NCBI RefSeq assembly: GCF_000374365.1
Contig: NZ_KB894119.1
Coordinates: 81,677-145,676, forward strand
Direction of reading: 5' to 3'
DNA: 64,000 bases
Source of the DNA: Bacteroides gallinarum DSM 18171 = JCM 13658
GTDB lineage: Bacteria > Bacteroidota > Bacteroidia > Bacteroidales > Bacteroidaceae
The notes beneath the pieces were generated by a model. It saw only the letters and a list, made by a program, of their open reading frames with translations. It searched no databases and had not been told where the DNA came from. The position numbers and the translations under genes were made by a program. Every line of letters starts with the position of its first letter. The first letter of the stretch is position 1. Below, piece after piece: positions 8,675-18,834 of the stretch.

Positions 8675-11600
8675 TTATTTCAATACTTTATCCCGATACT
8701 CTGTCGGTGTCATGCCCATTTTCTGCTTGAAACATTTACTGAAATAGCGCGGGTCGTTGATACCGACCATATAGGATATCTGCGTCATGGAGTACTCTCC
8801 GGTTTCTATCAGTTGGACTGCACGGTTGATGCGCATCTCCTTGATGAACTCGATAGGCGCCAAGCCTGTCAGGGTTTTCAGTTTCTTGAAGAAAACAGAA
8901 CGACTGACAGCCAGCTCCTGTACAAAATCATCTACCACCAAGTCACCATTGTCCATATTCTTCTCCATTAGTTCGACGAGTTTATCCATAAACTTACGGT
9001 CGTTGGGAGACATCGCCGGGGAGGAATTATCCGTCTCAGGATTACCTGCAACGTTCCCAGTCGTTTCTTCCGCAGGAACAGGTTCGGTAGTGCCGGCAGG
9101 CATCAAATCCTGGCGGTACAGCGTTTGCAGCTTTTGCCGTTGGGTGAGGAGGTTCTTTACACGCGCTTTCAAATAGGTGGCACTGAAAGGTTTGGTTATG
9201 TAATCGTCGGCGCCGTATTCCAGCCCTTCTAATTTACTTTCAATGGAGGACTTCGCCGTAAGCAGCACAATGGGGATATGGCTGGTGGTCATATCGGCAC
9301 GTAGTTCGCGGGTCATAGCGATACCGTCTTTCTCCGGCATCATCACATCGCTGATTATGATGTCCGGCAGGAACTTCAAGGCTTTGTCCATACCTTCCAT
9401 GCCGTTGGCGGCTTCCACAATGCGGTATTCCGACGAGAATATGCTCCTCAGGAATATCCGCAGCTCGGAATTATCTTCCACCAGGAGCATCAGTCCTTTG
9501 GACGTTGCCGCATCTTCATCTTTCCGTACTCCTTCTTCATCCAGTCGGGAAGCGGTTGCCTTCTCCATGCCTACCGCTTGCCAGCACACCTCCATGCCGA
9601 CCGTGATATCATCCTGCATAAATTCCACCGAATCGTCGTAATGTTCTTTGCCTTTCATGAAATCTATCCTGAAACAGCTTCCCTCGCCCAGCTTGCTATC
9701 TACCGAAATCAGTGCCTTATGCATTTCCACCAGCTCTTTCACCAGCGATAAACCGATGCCTGTGCTCGGATTGAACAGGTTACGGTCTACCAGATTCTCA
9801 AAACGGACGAAAATGGATTTCTTCTTGTTATCCGCAATGCCGATGCCCTGGTCTTGCACACCGACGGAAACGGTGTGCTCGTCTTCCTGGATGAATACTT
9901 TAATCATCTTGCCGTCGGGCGTGTACTTGAATGCATTGGACAGAAGATTGAATACTATCTTTTCATACTTATCCGCATCCACCCACAGGTAGAGTTCGGG
10001 CTTCTCCGTATCAAACAAGAAGTCGATATGATGTTCCTCGGCTATGGAGTCGAAGTTTTCCATAATCTTACGGGTAAATGCCACCACATCGATACGCTGT
10101 ACCTGCATCTTCATTTTCTTGTTCTGAATCTTCCGGAAATCAAGTATCTGGTTGATAAGCCGTAACATACGACTGGTATTGCGCCCTACGACTTGCAACT
10201 GTTCACGGGCATCCGCCGGTAACTGCGTATTTTCAAGCACATACTCCAACGGACCGGAAATCAAGGTCAGAGGGGTACGCAACTCATGGGAAATGTCTGT
10301 AAAGAACCGCAGCTTCATGTTCGTCATTTGTTGTTCCACAAATACTTCATGTTTCAACCGGTAGATTGTAAACAGGATATAAACGGTGGTTACGATAATC
10401 AGCAAAACGAACAAAACGTACAGGAAATAGGCAAAAGGTGTTTCCCAGAAAGAGGGAAGCACTTCTATATCGAGCAAACGCGTATTCTCCGTCCACACAC
10501 CGTCGGCATTGGTTGAACGTACTTTAAATACATAATGTCCTTTGGGCAAATTGGTGTAAGTAGCCATTCGCTGCTTACCGACGTAATTCCATGTCTTCTC
10601 GAACCCTTCCAGGATATAGGCGTATTGGATTTCGGCTGGTGCGGTATAGTCGAGTGCCGCAAACTGGATAGTGAAGATATTCTCTTTATGGGAAAGTGTC
10701 AGTTTGCGGGTATCGTCCAGGCTTTGCTGCAACACCGGGCTTTCACCCGGTATCACGTTTTCATTTGCTATCAGCAGTTTTGAAAATACCAGCGGTGGAA
10801 CGTAAGTGCTTTTCCGGATAGAATCCGGGTTGAAAAGAAGGATGCCGTTGCTCGTTCCATACATAAGGTCGCCCCATGAGGTATAGACCGATGCCGCCTC
10901 ACTGAAACGTACACGGAACGGGATGCGCTTATCGGCATAGTTTTCGAACCGTTCTTCTTCCGGAATGAACTTGCTGATACCGTTCTCCGTGCTCATCCAA
11001 AGATGTCCTTTATTATCTTCGCGGATAGAGAGCAGGATATCCGAGGGCAAACCGTCTTCTACACTATACGATTTGAACATTGCATTGCCGTCGGCATCTA
11101 TGGATTGTAACTTATTCAATCCTCCGCCAAAAGTAGCCAGGTAGAGCTCTTTGTTCCTGGTAGGCAGAATCCAGTGCACATCGTTGTTGCTCAGGCTATG
11201 CATATTATCCTGCACACGCAGGTAATGGTGGAACAGGGCATTTTCGGGATTCTTAAAATCACCGTTTACCATGAGCGCACCGACCGTAGTGGCAAACCAT
11301 ATATTTCCACGATAATCACCGGTTATAAAACGTACTTTATGGCACTTATCGATAGGAAATCCTTTCAGGTTATTACGATGATTGATAAATATCTCCTTAC
11401 CGTCCCGATTGCGGGTCAGGTAATTCACTCCTCCTCCAAAGGTGGCTACCCAGATACGCCCCTTACTGTCCTCGTACACACAATATACGTTGTTATCGCT
11501 CAAACTGTAAATATCGTCTTTCCGGTATCGGTAACGCGTCAGCTTGTAATGCGCCTTTCCCTGAGGTTCCGCCTTTACCAGTCCGTTCCCCTTGGTAGCA

Positions 11601-13147
11601 ATCCACAGGTTATCCTTACTGTCTCGGAAAAGGAAATAGACGTTTCCCCGCAACGGTGTCCCCGTACGGGCTATGGTTCCGGCTTCCGTAAAGTATCCGA
11701 GTTCTGTACGGTTCTTGTCATAGACCCTGAGCTTGCCGTTTTTCAATCCCACCCAAAGGTTATGTTCCTTGTCCTCGCACAACGCACGTACCTCATTGCT
11801 CAAAGATTCGTACCGGTGGGGTTCCGGGGTTATCATACTGAACAGAGAGGTCTGGAAAGTAATCTTTTCCAGTCCTTTGGAATGGGTGCACATCCACAAA
11901 TTACCCTGTTTGTCGGAAAAAGCCGAGTGAATTTTGTTGGAGAACCGCCAGCCCGCATCCGACAGTCCGTTGTAGAAAGCCTGCAAGCGGTTGTTTTCTC
12001 TGTCGAAACGTGAAAAACCGCCGCCATAGGGATGTACCCACACCGTACCGTAGATATCTTCGTGTACACGAAAAGCCGGACGCGAACGGTCGGTACTGGT
12101 CGGTTCCACTGGAATTACCTCTGTTTTCAGTACGTCCGTTTTCGGATTGAAGTGTGCGACAGTGCCAGGTACTTCCTGCTCGAACCATATCTCCGAATGT
12201 TTATCCACATAGATAGAACGCACCGGCGCCTCGGGTAAACGGGAAGCTGCATAATGCCGGGTGGTTCCGGATGCCGCATTGTAGATGAAGAAGCCATCGG
12301 TTTCCGTTGCTATTACAAGGTCTTGCCCACCTATTTTCCTTATCGCCACCACGCGTGAAGAACCGGGTAATTGCAACAGCAGGAATTGCCCGTCGTTTTT
12401 TTGATAACGCCATATGCACCCGTTGTCCGAGCCGAAAAATATTTCATTTCCATGTTCCTGGGCAGTATAAAAGACCTGTCCCGTCGTTTCTTCCTTACCG
12501 GTCGTTTCCACAAAATAAGAAACGGGCGTATGGCTTCCGCCGGGTAGCATTCCTAATCCGTTGTCGGTCAGCATCCATTCGTTTCCGTCTGTGTCTTCAT
12601 AAACATCATACACGCATGTGGCCGGAAATACGCCGGATTGGACAGAATACCATTCCGAAGTGAGGCGGTAGGTAGCTAAATCGGTTTTCATGCGGACGGC
12701 TCCCTCATTCTCCGAAAGCAACCATACAGAGCCGCATGGCAGCATCTTAATCGAAGTGATGACTGCTCTGCCTCCTTTCTCCTCCGTAGCAGGGACGCGT
12801 TCAAAAACTTCGGAACGGGTATCGAAGCGGTAGACTTGGTTATCATAGGTCTGCAACCAGAGGAAACCGTACTTATCTTCATACATATAGTCTACACGGT
12901 TGTTCGTCAGGTTAATCCGGTTATCGAACTTCGCCTTATAGGTTCTGAAAACATATCCGTTGAACTTATTGATGCCGTCCCACGTAGAGAACCACATGTT
13001 TCCTTTTCTATCTTGCAAGATGCACATAACCGTATTTTGCGAAAGGCCTTCTTCGGAAGAATAATGGGTAAACAGGCAATCGGGCTGCTGCGACCGGACG
13101 GGCAGTGTATATATCAAACAAACAATCAGGTATAAGATTTTCCTCAT
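8675..13147 (-). CDS. Hybrid two-component system regulator (HTCS1)
   Basis: This 1490-residue single-chain sensor and regulator has the usual HTCS order. A signal peptide (1-19) is followed by a long periplasmic region of beta-propeller repeats (about 20-780, with many DxxGxxWxxT-like segments). A Y_Y_Y domain comes next, then a transmembrane helix near 880-900. The histidine kinase follows, with phospho-acceptor His954 in ISHELRTP and an ATPase domain. The receiver domain has Asp1267 in SDVMMP, and a C-terminal AraC-type helix-turn-helix ends the protein. HTCS proteins bind an oligosaccharide released from the target glycan in the periplasm and switch on their PUL. Its placement beside susC1/susD1 suggests those are its targets. 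It is a close paralogue of HTCS2. Confidence 0.93.
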   Translation of the reverse strand: MRKILYLIVCLIYTLPVRSQQPDCLFTHYSSEEGLSQNTVMCILQDRKGNMWFSTWDGINKFNGYVFRTYKAKFDNRINLTNNRVDYMYEDKYGFLWLQTYDNQVYRFDTRSEVFERVPATEEKGGRAVITSIKMLPCGSVWLLSENEGAVRMKTDLATYRLTSEWYSVQSGVFPATCVYDVYEDTDGNEWMLTDNGLGMLPGGSHTPVSYFVETTGKEETTGQVFYTAQEHGNEIFFGSDNGCIWRYQKNDGQFLLLQLPGSSRVVAIRKIGGQDLVIATETDGFFIYNAASGTTRHYAASRLPEAPVRSIYVDKHSEIWFEQEVPGTVAHFNPKTDVLKTEVIPVEPTSTDRSRPAFRVHEDIYGTVWVHPYGGGFSRFDRENNRLQAFYNGLSDAGWRFSNKIHSAFSDKQGNLWMCTHSKGLEKITFQTSLFSMITPEPHRYESLSNEVRALCEDKEHNLWVGLKNGKLRVYDKNRTELGYFTEAGTIARTGTPLRGNVYFLFRDSKDNLWIATKGNGLVKAEPQGKAHYKLTRYRYRKDDIYSLSDNNVYCVYEDSKGRIWVATFGGGVNYLTRNRDGKEIFINHRNNLKGFPIDKCHKVRFITGDYRGNIWFATTVGALMVNGDFKNPENALFHHYLRVQDNMHSLSNNDVHWILPTRNKELYLATFGGGLNKLQSIDADGNAMFKSYSVEDGLPSDILLSIREDNKGHLWMSTENGISKFIPEEERFENYADKRIPFRVRFSEAASVYTSWGDLMYGTSNGILLFNPDSIRKSTYVPPLVFSKLLIANENVIPGESPVLQQSLDDTRKLTLSHKENIFTIQFAALDYTAPAEIQYAYILEGFEKTWNYVGKQRMATYTNLPKGHYVFKVRSTNADGVWTENTRLLDIEVLPSFWETPFAYFLYVLFVLLIIVTTVYILFTIYRLKHEVFVEQQMTNMKLRFFTDISHELRTPLTLISGPLEYVLENTQLPADAREQLQVVGRNTSRMLRLINQILDFRKIQNKKMKMQVQRIDVVAFTRKIMENFDSIAEEHHIDFLFDTEKPELYLWVDADKYEKIVFNLLSNAFKYTPDGKMIKVFIQEDEHTVSVGVQDQGIGIADNKKKSIFVRFENLVDRNLFNPSTGIGLSLVKELVEMHKALISVDSKLGEGSCFRIDFMKGKEHYDDSVEFMQDDITVGMEVCWQAVGMEKATASRLDEEGVRKDEDAATSKGLMLLVEDNSELRIFLRSIFSSEYRIVEAANGMEGMDKALKFLPDIIISDVMMPEKDGIAMTRELRADMTTSHIPIVLLTAKSSIESKLEGLEYGADDYITKPFSATYLKARVKNLLTQRQKLQTLYRQDLMPAGTTEPVPAEETTGNVAGNPETDNSSPAMSPNDRKFMDKLVELMEKNMDNGDLVVDDFVQELAVSRSVFFKKLKTLTGLAPIEFIKEMRINRAVQLIETGEYSMTQISYMVGINDPRYFSKCFKQKMGMTPTEYRDKVLK

Positions 13148-13168
13148 AATATATTCATTCTGTGGCGT

Positions 13169-13205
13169 AAAGATACATATTTCGTTGAAAAATCTTGTAT
13201 CTTTG
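13169..13205. promoter_or_regulatory. Divergent promoter region between HTCS1 and esterase 1
   Basis: On the plus strand TATCTTTG (13198-13205) fits the TAnnTTTG -7 element 20 bases before the esterase 1 ATG. On the minus strand the mirror sequence TATCTTTA (complement of 13168-13175) sits before HTCS1. The arms AAAGATAC (13169-13176) and GTATCTTT (13197-13204) form an exact dyad, so the two promoters face away from a shared 20-base centre. Confidence 0.5.
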
Positions 13206-13225
13206 TTTTTATTTTAAATATCGGT

Positions 13226-14380
13226 ATGAGACTATTGGTTATACTTTTCTTCGTTTTGCTTCCTGTCGGTCAGGAAATAAAAGCGCAGGCAGATACTGCA
13301 CGCTATGAGGTAATAAAGAATATGCCTGCCTTTTACGAACAACTGAAACAGCAGCTCACTTATCCCGGAGCATGGGGAAACTCCACCGCCAAAGATTTCG
13401 AGGCATGGAGAGCCGAAGCGCGCAAGACGGTAATGGACTGCATGCAAAACCTGCCTCCTGCACCCGGAGCATACAATATGTCCGTTACCGGAACCGAGCA
13501 GCGCGAAGGGTATGAAGCGCGTAAGATATGGTTCAATGTGTCGGAATGGTCGCGCGTACCGGCTTATCTGTTGGTTCCCGACGGGAAGGGTCCTTTTCCG
13601 GCCATAGTGATGTTGCACGACCACGGGGCGCATTTTTCTATCGGGAAGGAGAAAATGGTACGTCCTTTCGGTGTCTCGCTGGAAGTCCTGGCGGACGCGG
13701 AAGACTGGGTAAAGCGTTGTTATGACGGGCAGTATACGGGTGATTATTTTGCACGGAACGGTTATGTAGTATTGTCTGTCGATGCTTTGTTTTGGGGAGA
13801 ACGCGGACGCAAGGAGGGTATCAGCTACGACGGGCAGCAGGCGCTGGCTTCCAACTTCATGCAAATGGGTGCATCCTGGGGGGCTTTTATCAATATGGAT
13901 GATGTGCGGAGTGCCGAATTCCTGGCTTCTCTGCCAATGGTAGACAAGAAAAGGGTAGGTTGCTTGGGGTTCTCCATGGGTGCTTACCGCTCTTGGATGC
14001 TGTCTGCCCTGACCGACTGTATCAAGGCTTCTGCCTCTATCTGCTGGATGAATACGACAGAGCACCTGATGACACTTACCAACAACCAGAACAAAGGCGG
14101 TTCTGCCTATTCCATGCTCATTCCCAATTTAAGGCGTTACCTGGATTACCCGCATACGGCAAGTATCGCCTGCCCCAAACCCGCTCTTTTCTTTAATGGA
14201 AACAAAGACAAATTATTTCCGGTAGAAGGTGTGAAAGATGCCTATGCTACTATGCAGACCGTCTGGGAAAGCCAAAATGCCGGCAATAAGCTTGTGACTA
14301 AGATATGGGATGAGAAGCATTTCTTTAACAGAGGGATGCAGGAAGAGGTATTGGAATTCTTTAATAAATGGCTAAAATAA
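13226..14380 (+). CDS. Secreted alpha/beta-hydrolase esterase, paralogue 1
   Basis: This 384-residue protein has a signal peptide (about 1-21) and an alpha/beta-hydrolase domain related to the dienelactone hydrolase/acetyl xylan esterase group. The nucleophile elbow GFSMG places Ser250. Asp328 (GNKDKLFP) and His365 (DEKHFF) are well placed to complete the triad. The segment MLHDHGAHFSIGKEKM precedes the oxyanion region. In a pectin locus a role in removing acetyl or methyl esters from pectic oligosaccharides is likely. A relation to the CE19 pectin methylesterases is possible but I cannot confirm it. HTCS2 begins 11 bases after its stop, which suggests cotranscription. A paralogue sits at 18818-19960. 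Confidence 0.8.
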   Translation: MRLLVILFFVLLPVGQEIKAQADTARYEVIKNMPAFYEQLKQQLTYPGAWGNSTAKDFEAWRAEARKTVMDCMQNLPPAPGAYNMSVTGTEQREGYEARKIWFNVSEWSRVPAYLLVPDGKGPFPAIVMLHDHGAHFSIGKEKMVRPFGVSLEVLADAEDWVKRCYDGQYTGDYFARNGYVVLSVDALFWGERGRKEGISYDGQQALASNFMQMGASWGAFINMDDVRSAEFLASLPMVDKKRVGCLGFSMGAYRSWMLSALTDCIKASASICWMNTTEHLMTLTNNQNKGGSAYSMLIPNLRRYLDYPHTASIACPKPALFFNGNKDKLFPVEGVKDAYATMQTVWESQNAGNKLVTKIWDEKHFFNRGMQEEVLEFFNKWLK

Positions 14381-14391
14381 AGGAAATTACT

Positions 14392-17300
14392 ATGTTCAAA
14401 AGAATCTTTTTGTTTGTATTATGGCTTATTTTTGTTGTACCTTCAGCCTTAGGACAACCTCCACACACATTTACACAATACACATCAGAAAACGGATTAT
14501 CACAGAAAACAATACAAAACATTATGCAAGACCATAAAGGCCTTATGTGGTTTACCACATGGGACGGATTGTATAAATTCGACGGATATACATTTAAAAA
14601 TTACAAAGCCCACCCGGGAGACAATATTGAACTCAGCAATAACCGTCTTGGGTACATCAAGGAGGATTGTTATGGATATATCTGGATACAAAGTTATGAC
14701 CATAAAGTATATCGTTTCAATCCAGGTACGGAACAGTTTCAGTCCATTCCTTACGAAAACTATTCAGCACAAAACATATATGTGTTACCCACAGGTAGTA
14801 TCTGGATTACAACAACTCATAATGACCTGCTACATATAACTACCAATCCTCAAAACCATACTCTCACTGTCACTGACTTTTTTAAATCTCAGCAAATTTC
14901 ATCTCCCGGGAAAGTTAACAACATATATCTGGACCGACAACAAAACCAATGGATTCTAACCGAACAAGGAATATATCGGTTCAATGCAAATTCTCAAAAG
15001 AAACAGGTAACATCTTTCTTTACCAGTTTATCTCCCCAAAATAACAATTCCTTTTATGATGCCATTGAAAATGAGAACAGCATCTATTTTTCATCTCAAA
15101 AAGGTAAAATCCTGCAATTTCACAATGGAAACTTTACCTCAGACAGCCTACCTATCCGTTCGTCAATCAGGTTTATCCGGCAATTAGCAAAAGAGAATCT
15201 ATTCGTCGGTACCGACTATGACGGTTTCTTTATATACAATACAAAAACAGGAAAATATAAACAATATAATAGAGAAGGACATAAAGGTTTAAAGGACAAC
15301 GAGATTAAAGATATATATATCGATTCACACCGACATGTATGGATAAGGACTAATATACCAGGTATTACTCATTTCAATCCTTTTAATGAAAAAATAGACC
15401 ATTTTATCCTACAAGACAAATATGGAAAAGATATTACCGAATCTCGTATGGAAATTAATGTTTATGAAGATATTAACGGTTCCACATGGATACACCCTGC
15501 CGGTGGAGGGTTCGCCTGGTATAACCGAAAAGAAAATCGGTTAATACCTTTCTACAACCCTATTCTACAAACCGGTTGGAGTTCCGAGAATCGAGTAGCC
15601 AGTGCTTTTACTGACAAACAAGGAAACTTATGGCTCTGCTCTTTTGGTAATGGATTAGAAAAAATCACATTTAATACCAGTCATTTCCATTTACTTCCAA
15701 TCCGTCCTCACGATTTAGAGTACGCCGGCAACAACATCCGTGCAATTTTCCAGGATAGCAATGGGAATATATGGGTAGGAAGCAAAGATAAAATCATACG
15801 AGTATATGATAAAAAGCTGCATTATCTCGGTAGTCTCACCTCACAAGGTACAATATCTCTTAACAGCACAGAGGAGTTAGGAATGGCTTATTCTTTTTTT
15901 GAAGACCACGAAGGGACAATATGGATAGGAACAAAAGGGAAAGGATTAATAGCAGCCCGTCACCAACATACCGCCCCTTTGAAATTCCAGTTACACCATT
16001 ATATGGCTGATGATAAAGATTTATATAGCTTAAGTGGAAATGAAATTTACAGTTTGTACGAAGATACAAATCAACGGTTATGGATTGCAACTTTTGAGGG
16101 GGGAGTCAATTATCTGGATTTGAAAACTGCAATGCGGTTTCCTCGCTTTATCAATCACCGAAATCAACTTAAAAATTACCCGATTACCCAATGTTATCGT
16201 ACCCGTTTCATCACTGGTGATGAACAAGGAAATATATGGATAGGAAGCTCCGCCGGCCTATTAATGTGTAATAATCCCAACAGCAATCCGGAGCAAATCA
16301 GATTCAGGCATTTCAGCCGCATTCCGGGAGACATACATAGTCTTAGTAACAACGATGTACATAGCATATTTTTCAGCAAAAATAAAGAAATGTATGTAGC
16401 CACTTTCGGAGGAGGTTTCAATAAACTGATTTCACTCGAAAACGAAGAAGCGAAATTTCAGCCATATACCACCAAAGATGGCTTATCCTCTGATATTTTG
16501 CTTTCCATAGAAGAAGACACTAAAGGGAATCTATGGTTAGCTACAGAAGAAGATTTGTGTAAATTTAATCCTGTTACGGAAAGGTTCACCATTTACCAGG
16601 CCAAATCTTTTCCTGTGCATACCAATTTTAACGAGGGTGCCGCTTTACATACACAAGACGGCAAATTCATATTCAACACCGGGAAAGGTATGCTTTATTT
16701 CTCTCCGGATTCTATCAACAACAGTAATTATATTCCTCCTATTATTCTTACACAATTCCAACAGACCGAAGACACACCCGGTACACAAAGCCACAAAATT
16801 CTAACTAATAACATAGACGATACGCAATCCATTGAATTACCCCATAACCAAAATAGTTTCAACATTCAATTTGCCGCATTGGATATGAAATATCCTAATA
16901 GCATTTCCTATGCGTACAAATTGGAAGGTTTTGAAAAAAAATGGAATTATATAGGTCATCAACGCACCGCAACTTATACCAATCTCCCCAAGGGAAATTA
17001 CAATTTAAAAATAAAATCAACCAACAGTGATGGTATATGGGTAGAAAACACCCGAACGCTAAACATTACGGTACTTCCTTCTTTTTGGGAAACTCCCTGG
17101 GCATATCTACTTTACATATCAGGAATCATTTTAATCATCCTAACAGCTTCTTACATCTTATTTACCATATTCAGACTCAAACATAAAGTTACGGTAGAGC
17201 AACAAATATCAGATATAAAGTTGCGCTTTTTCACCAATATATCCCACGAATTACGTACACCGCTAACTTTAATCGCAGGCCCCATAGAACATATTTTGCA

Positions 17301-18807
17301 AAACGGCAACCTGAATAATGAGGAAAAAGAGCAATTGATATTAGTAGAACGGAACACTCATCGAATGCTTCGACTCGTCAACCAAATTTTAGACTTCCGT
17401 AAAATACAGAATAAAAAGATGAAAATGCGGGTACAACAAATCGATTTGATACCTTTTACCCGACATATTATGGAAAATTTCGATAGTATGGCCGATGAAC
17501 ATCAAATTGATTTTAAATTAATATGCCAACCGACCTCACTTTGCATTTGGGCGGATGCAGATAAGTTAGAAAAAATACTATTCAATTTACTCTCAAACGC
17601 TTTCAAATATACTCCGCAAGGCAAAGAAATTAAAGTTACTATACAAGAAAGCGAGAAAGATGTAACTGTTTCCGTTGAAGATCAAGGAATAGGTATTGCT
17701 GAAAACAAACAAAAAGCTCTATTTACAAGATTTGAAAATTTAGTAGATAAGAATCTATTCAATCAGTCCAGTACAGGAATCGGGTTATCATTGGTAAAAG
17801 AATTAATTGATATGCACCATGGAAAAATTGATTTTTACAGTAAACCTGGGGAAGGAAGTAGATTTGCCATACACTTGTTGAAAGGCAAAGAGCACTACGA
17901 TATTTCTACTGAATTTATTATTTCTGACCAAACAGTTACAAGTATTAATGAAACTTATGCTAATGGTACTTTATCTTTGATTAACGAAGATACAAACAAC
18001 AGCATAAGTACAGATAAAGAAACCTTATTAATTGTTGAAGATAACGCTGAATTACGTTTCTTCTTAAGAACAATTTTCACCCCATATTTTAATGTCATCG
18101 AGGCAACGAATGGTAATTCTGGCATAGAAAAAAGCAAACAGTTCTTACCTGATATCATTATCAGTGATGTCATGATGCCTCAAAAGGACGGTATTGAAAT
18201 GTTGCATGAGCTACGTGAGGAAATCACTACCAGCCATATACCAATTGTACTGCTTACTGCCAAATCGACTATCGAGAGTAAGCTGGCGGGAATGAAATTC
18301 GGTGCAGACGACTACATTACCAAGCCTTTCAGTGCTACCTTCCTGAAAGCACGTATATTCAATCTGCTCGAACAAAGAAAAAAGCTGCAAACACTGTATT
18401 GTGCAAGTTTGCAACCTTCCATACAGGAACAAATTGAGCAACAGACCGAACTTCCACCTGCCCCCCAATTATCCCCCAATGACCAAAAGTTTATGGACAC
18501 CATATTATCCTTTATCAATAAACATCTTGATAACGGCGACCTCATGGTAGAGGATATAGCAAAAGAGGCGAATATGAGCCGTTCTGTATTTTTCAAAAAG
18601 CTTAAAACATTGACAGGTTTATCCCCTGTTGAGTTTCTGAAAGATATACGTATTAAAAATGCTGCAGAACTAATCAAAAGAAATGAATATAATATGGCAC
18701 AAATTGCCTACATGGTAGGATTTAACGACTCCCACTATTTCAGCAAATGCTTTAAGCAACAATATGGAATTACACCTACAGAATATAAAGATAAATGGTT
18801 GAAGTAA
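14392..18807 (+). CDS. Hybrid two-component system regulator (HTCS2)
   Basis: This 1471-residue HTCS has the same domain order as HTCS1. The ATG for MFKRIFLFVL is preferred because it gives a good signal peptide; an in-frame ATG eight codons upstream overlaps the esterase 1 stop. Propeller repeats fill the N-terminal half, then a Y_Y_Y domain and a transmembrane helix. The kinase has His952 in ISHELRTP, the receiver has Asp1259 in SDVMMP, and an AraC-type DNA-binding domain ends in EYKDKWLK. Receiver and kinase segments are nearly identical in motif to HTCS1, while the sensor differs more. Base composition is markedly more AT-rich than HTCS1. Likely targets are susC2-susD2-esterase 2. Its last codons lie inside a 44-bp palindrome shared with esterase 2. 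Confidence 0.93.
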   Translation: MFKRIFLFVLWLIFVVPSALGQPPHTFTQYTSENGLSQKTIQNIMQDHKGLMWFTTWDGLYKFDGYTFKNYKAHPGDNIELSNNRLGYIKEDCYGYIWIQSYDHKVYRFNPGTEQFQSIPYENYSAQNIYVLPTGSIWITTTHNDLLHITTNPQNHTLTVTDFFKSQQISSPGKVNNIYLDRQQNQWILTEQGIYRFNANSQKKQVTSFFTSLSPQNNNSFYDAIENENSIYFSSQKGKILQFHNGNFTSDSLPIRSSIRFIRQLAKENLFVGTDYDGFFIYNTKTGKYKQYNREGHKGLKDNEIKDIYIDSHRHVWIRTNIPGITHFNPFNEKIDHFILQDKYGKDITESRMEINVYEDINGSTWIHPAGGGFAWYNRKENRLIPFYNPILQTGWSSENRVASAFTDKQGNLWLCSFGNGLEKITFNTSHFHLLPIRPHDLEYAGNNIRAIFQDSNGNIWVGSKDKIIRVYDKKLHYLGSLTSQGTISLNSTEELGMAYSFFEDHEGTIWIGTKGKGLIAARHQHTAPLKFQLHHYMADDKDLYSLSGNEIYSLYEDTNQRLWIATFEGGVNYLDLKTAMRFPRFINHRNQLKNYPITQCYRTRFITGDEQGNIWIGSSAGLLMCNNPNSNPEQIRFRHFSRIPGDIHSLSNNDVHSIFFSKNKEMYVATFGGGFNKLISLENEEAKFQPYTTKDGLSSDILLSIEEDTKGNLWLATEEDLCKFNPVTERFTIYQAKSFPVHTNFNEGAALHTQDGKFIFNTGKGMLYFSPDSINNSNYIPPIILTQFQQTEDTPGTQSHKILTNNIDDTQSIELPHNQNSFNIQFAALDMKYPNSISYAYKLEGFEKKWNYIGHQRTATYTNLPKGNYNLKIKSTNSDGIWVENTRTLNITVLPSFWETPWAYLLYISGIILIILTASYILFTIFRLKHKVTVEQQISDIKLRFFTNISHELRTPLTLIAGPIEHILQNGNLNNEEKEQLILVERNTHRMLRLVNQILDFRKIQNKKMKMRVQQIDLIPFTRHIMENFDSMADEHQIDFKLICQPTSLCIWADADKLEKILFNLLSNAFKYTPQGKEIKVTIQESEKDVTVSVEDQGIGIAENKQKALFTRFENLVDKNLFNQSSTGIGLSLVKELIDMHHGKIDFYSKPGEGSRFAIHLLKGKEHYDISTEFIISDQTVTSINETYANGTLSLINEDTNNSISTDKETLLIVEDNAELRFFLRTIFTPYFNVIEATNGNSGIEKSKQFLPDIIISDVMMPQKDGIEMLHELREEITTSHIPIVLLTAKSTIESKLAGMKFGADDYITKPFSATFLKARIFNLLEQRKKLQTLYCASLQPSIQEQIEQQTELPPAPQLSPNDQKFMDTILSFINKHLDNGDLMVEDIAKEANMSRSVFFKKLKTLTGLSPVEFLKDIRIKNAAELIKRNEYNMAQIAYMVGFNDSHYFSKCFKQQYGITPTEYKDKWLK

Positions 18808-18834
18808 GGCATATGCCTTACTTCAACCATTTAT
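18791..18834. repeat. Perfect 44-bp palindrome spanning two convergent stop codons
   Basis: Bases 18791-18812 are the exact reverse complement of 18813-18834, with the centre at CAT|ATG. The left arm contains the last codons and TAA of HTCS2. The right arm contains, on the other strand, the last codons and TAA of esterase 2. Both genes therefore end in the same peptide, KWLK. With no spacer it can form a long hairpin in either transcript or a cruciform in DNA. A shared bidirectional terminator is likely, although only short T-runs flank it. Confidence 0.85.

Noticed and set aside
11174..12013. 279-codon open frame on the plus strand
   Set aside because: It lies wholly antisense to the HTCS1 sensor region, which has clear repeat motifs; the antisense product has no domain features.
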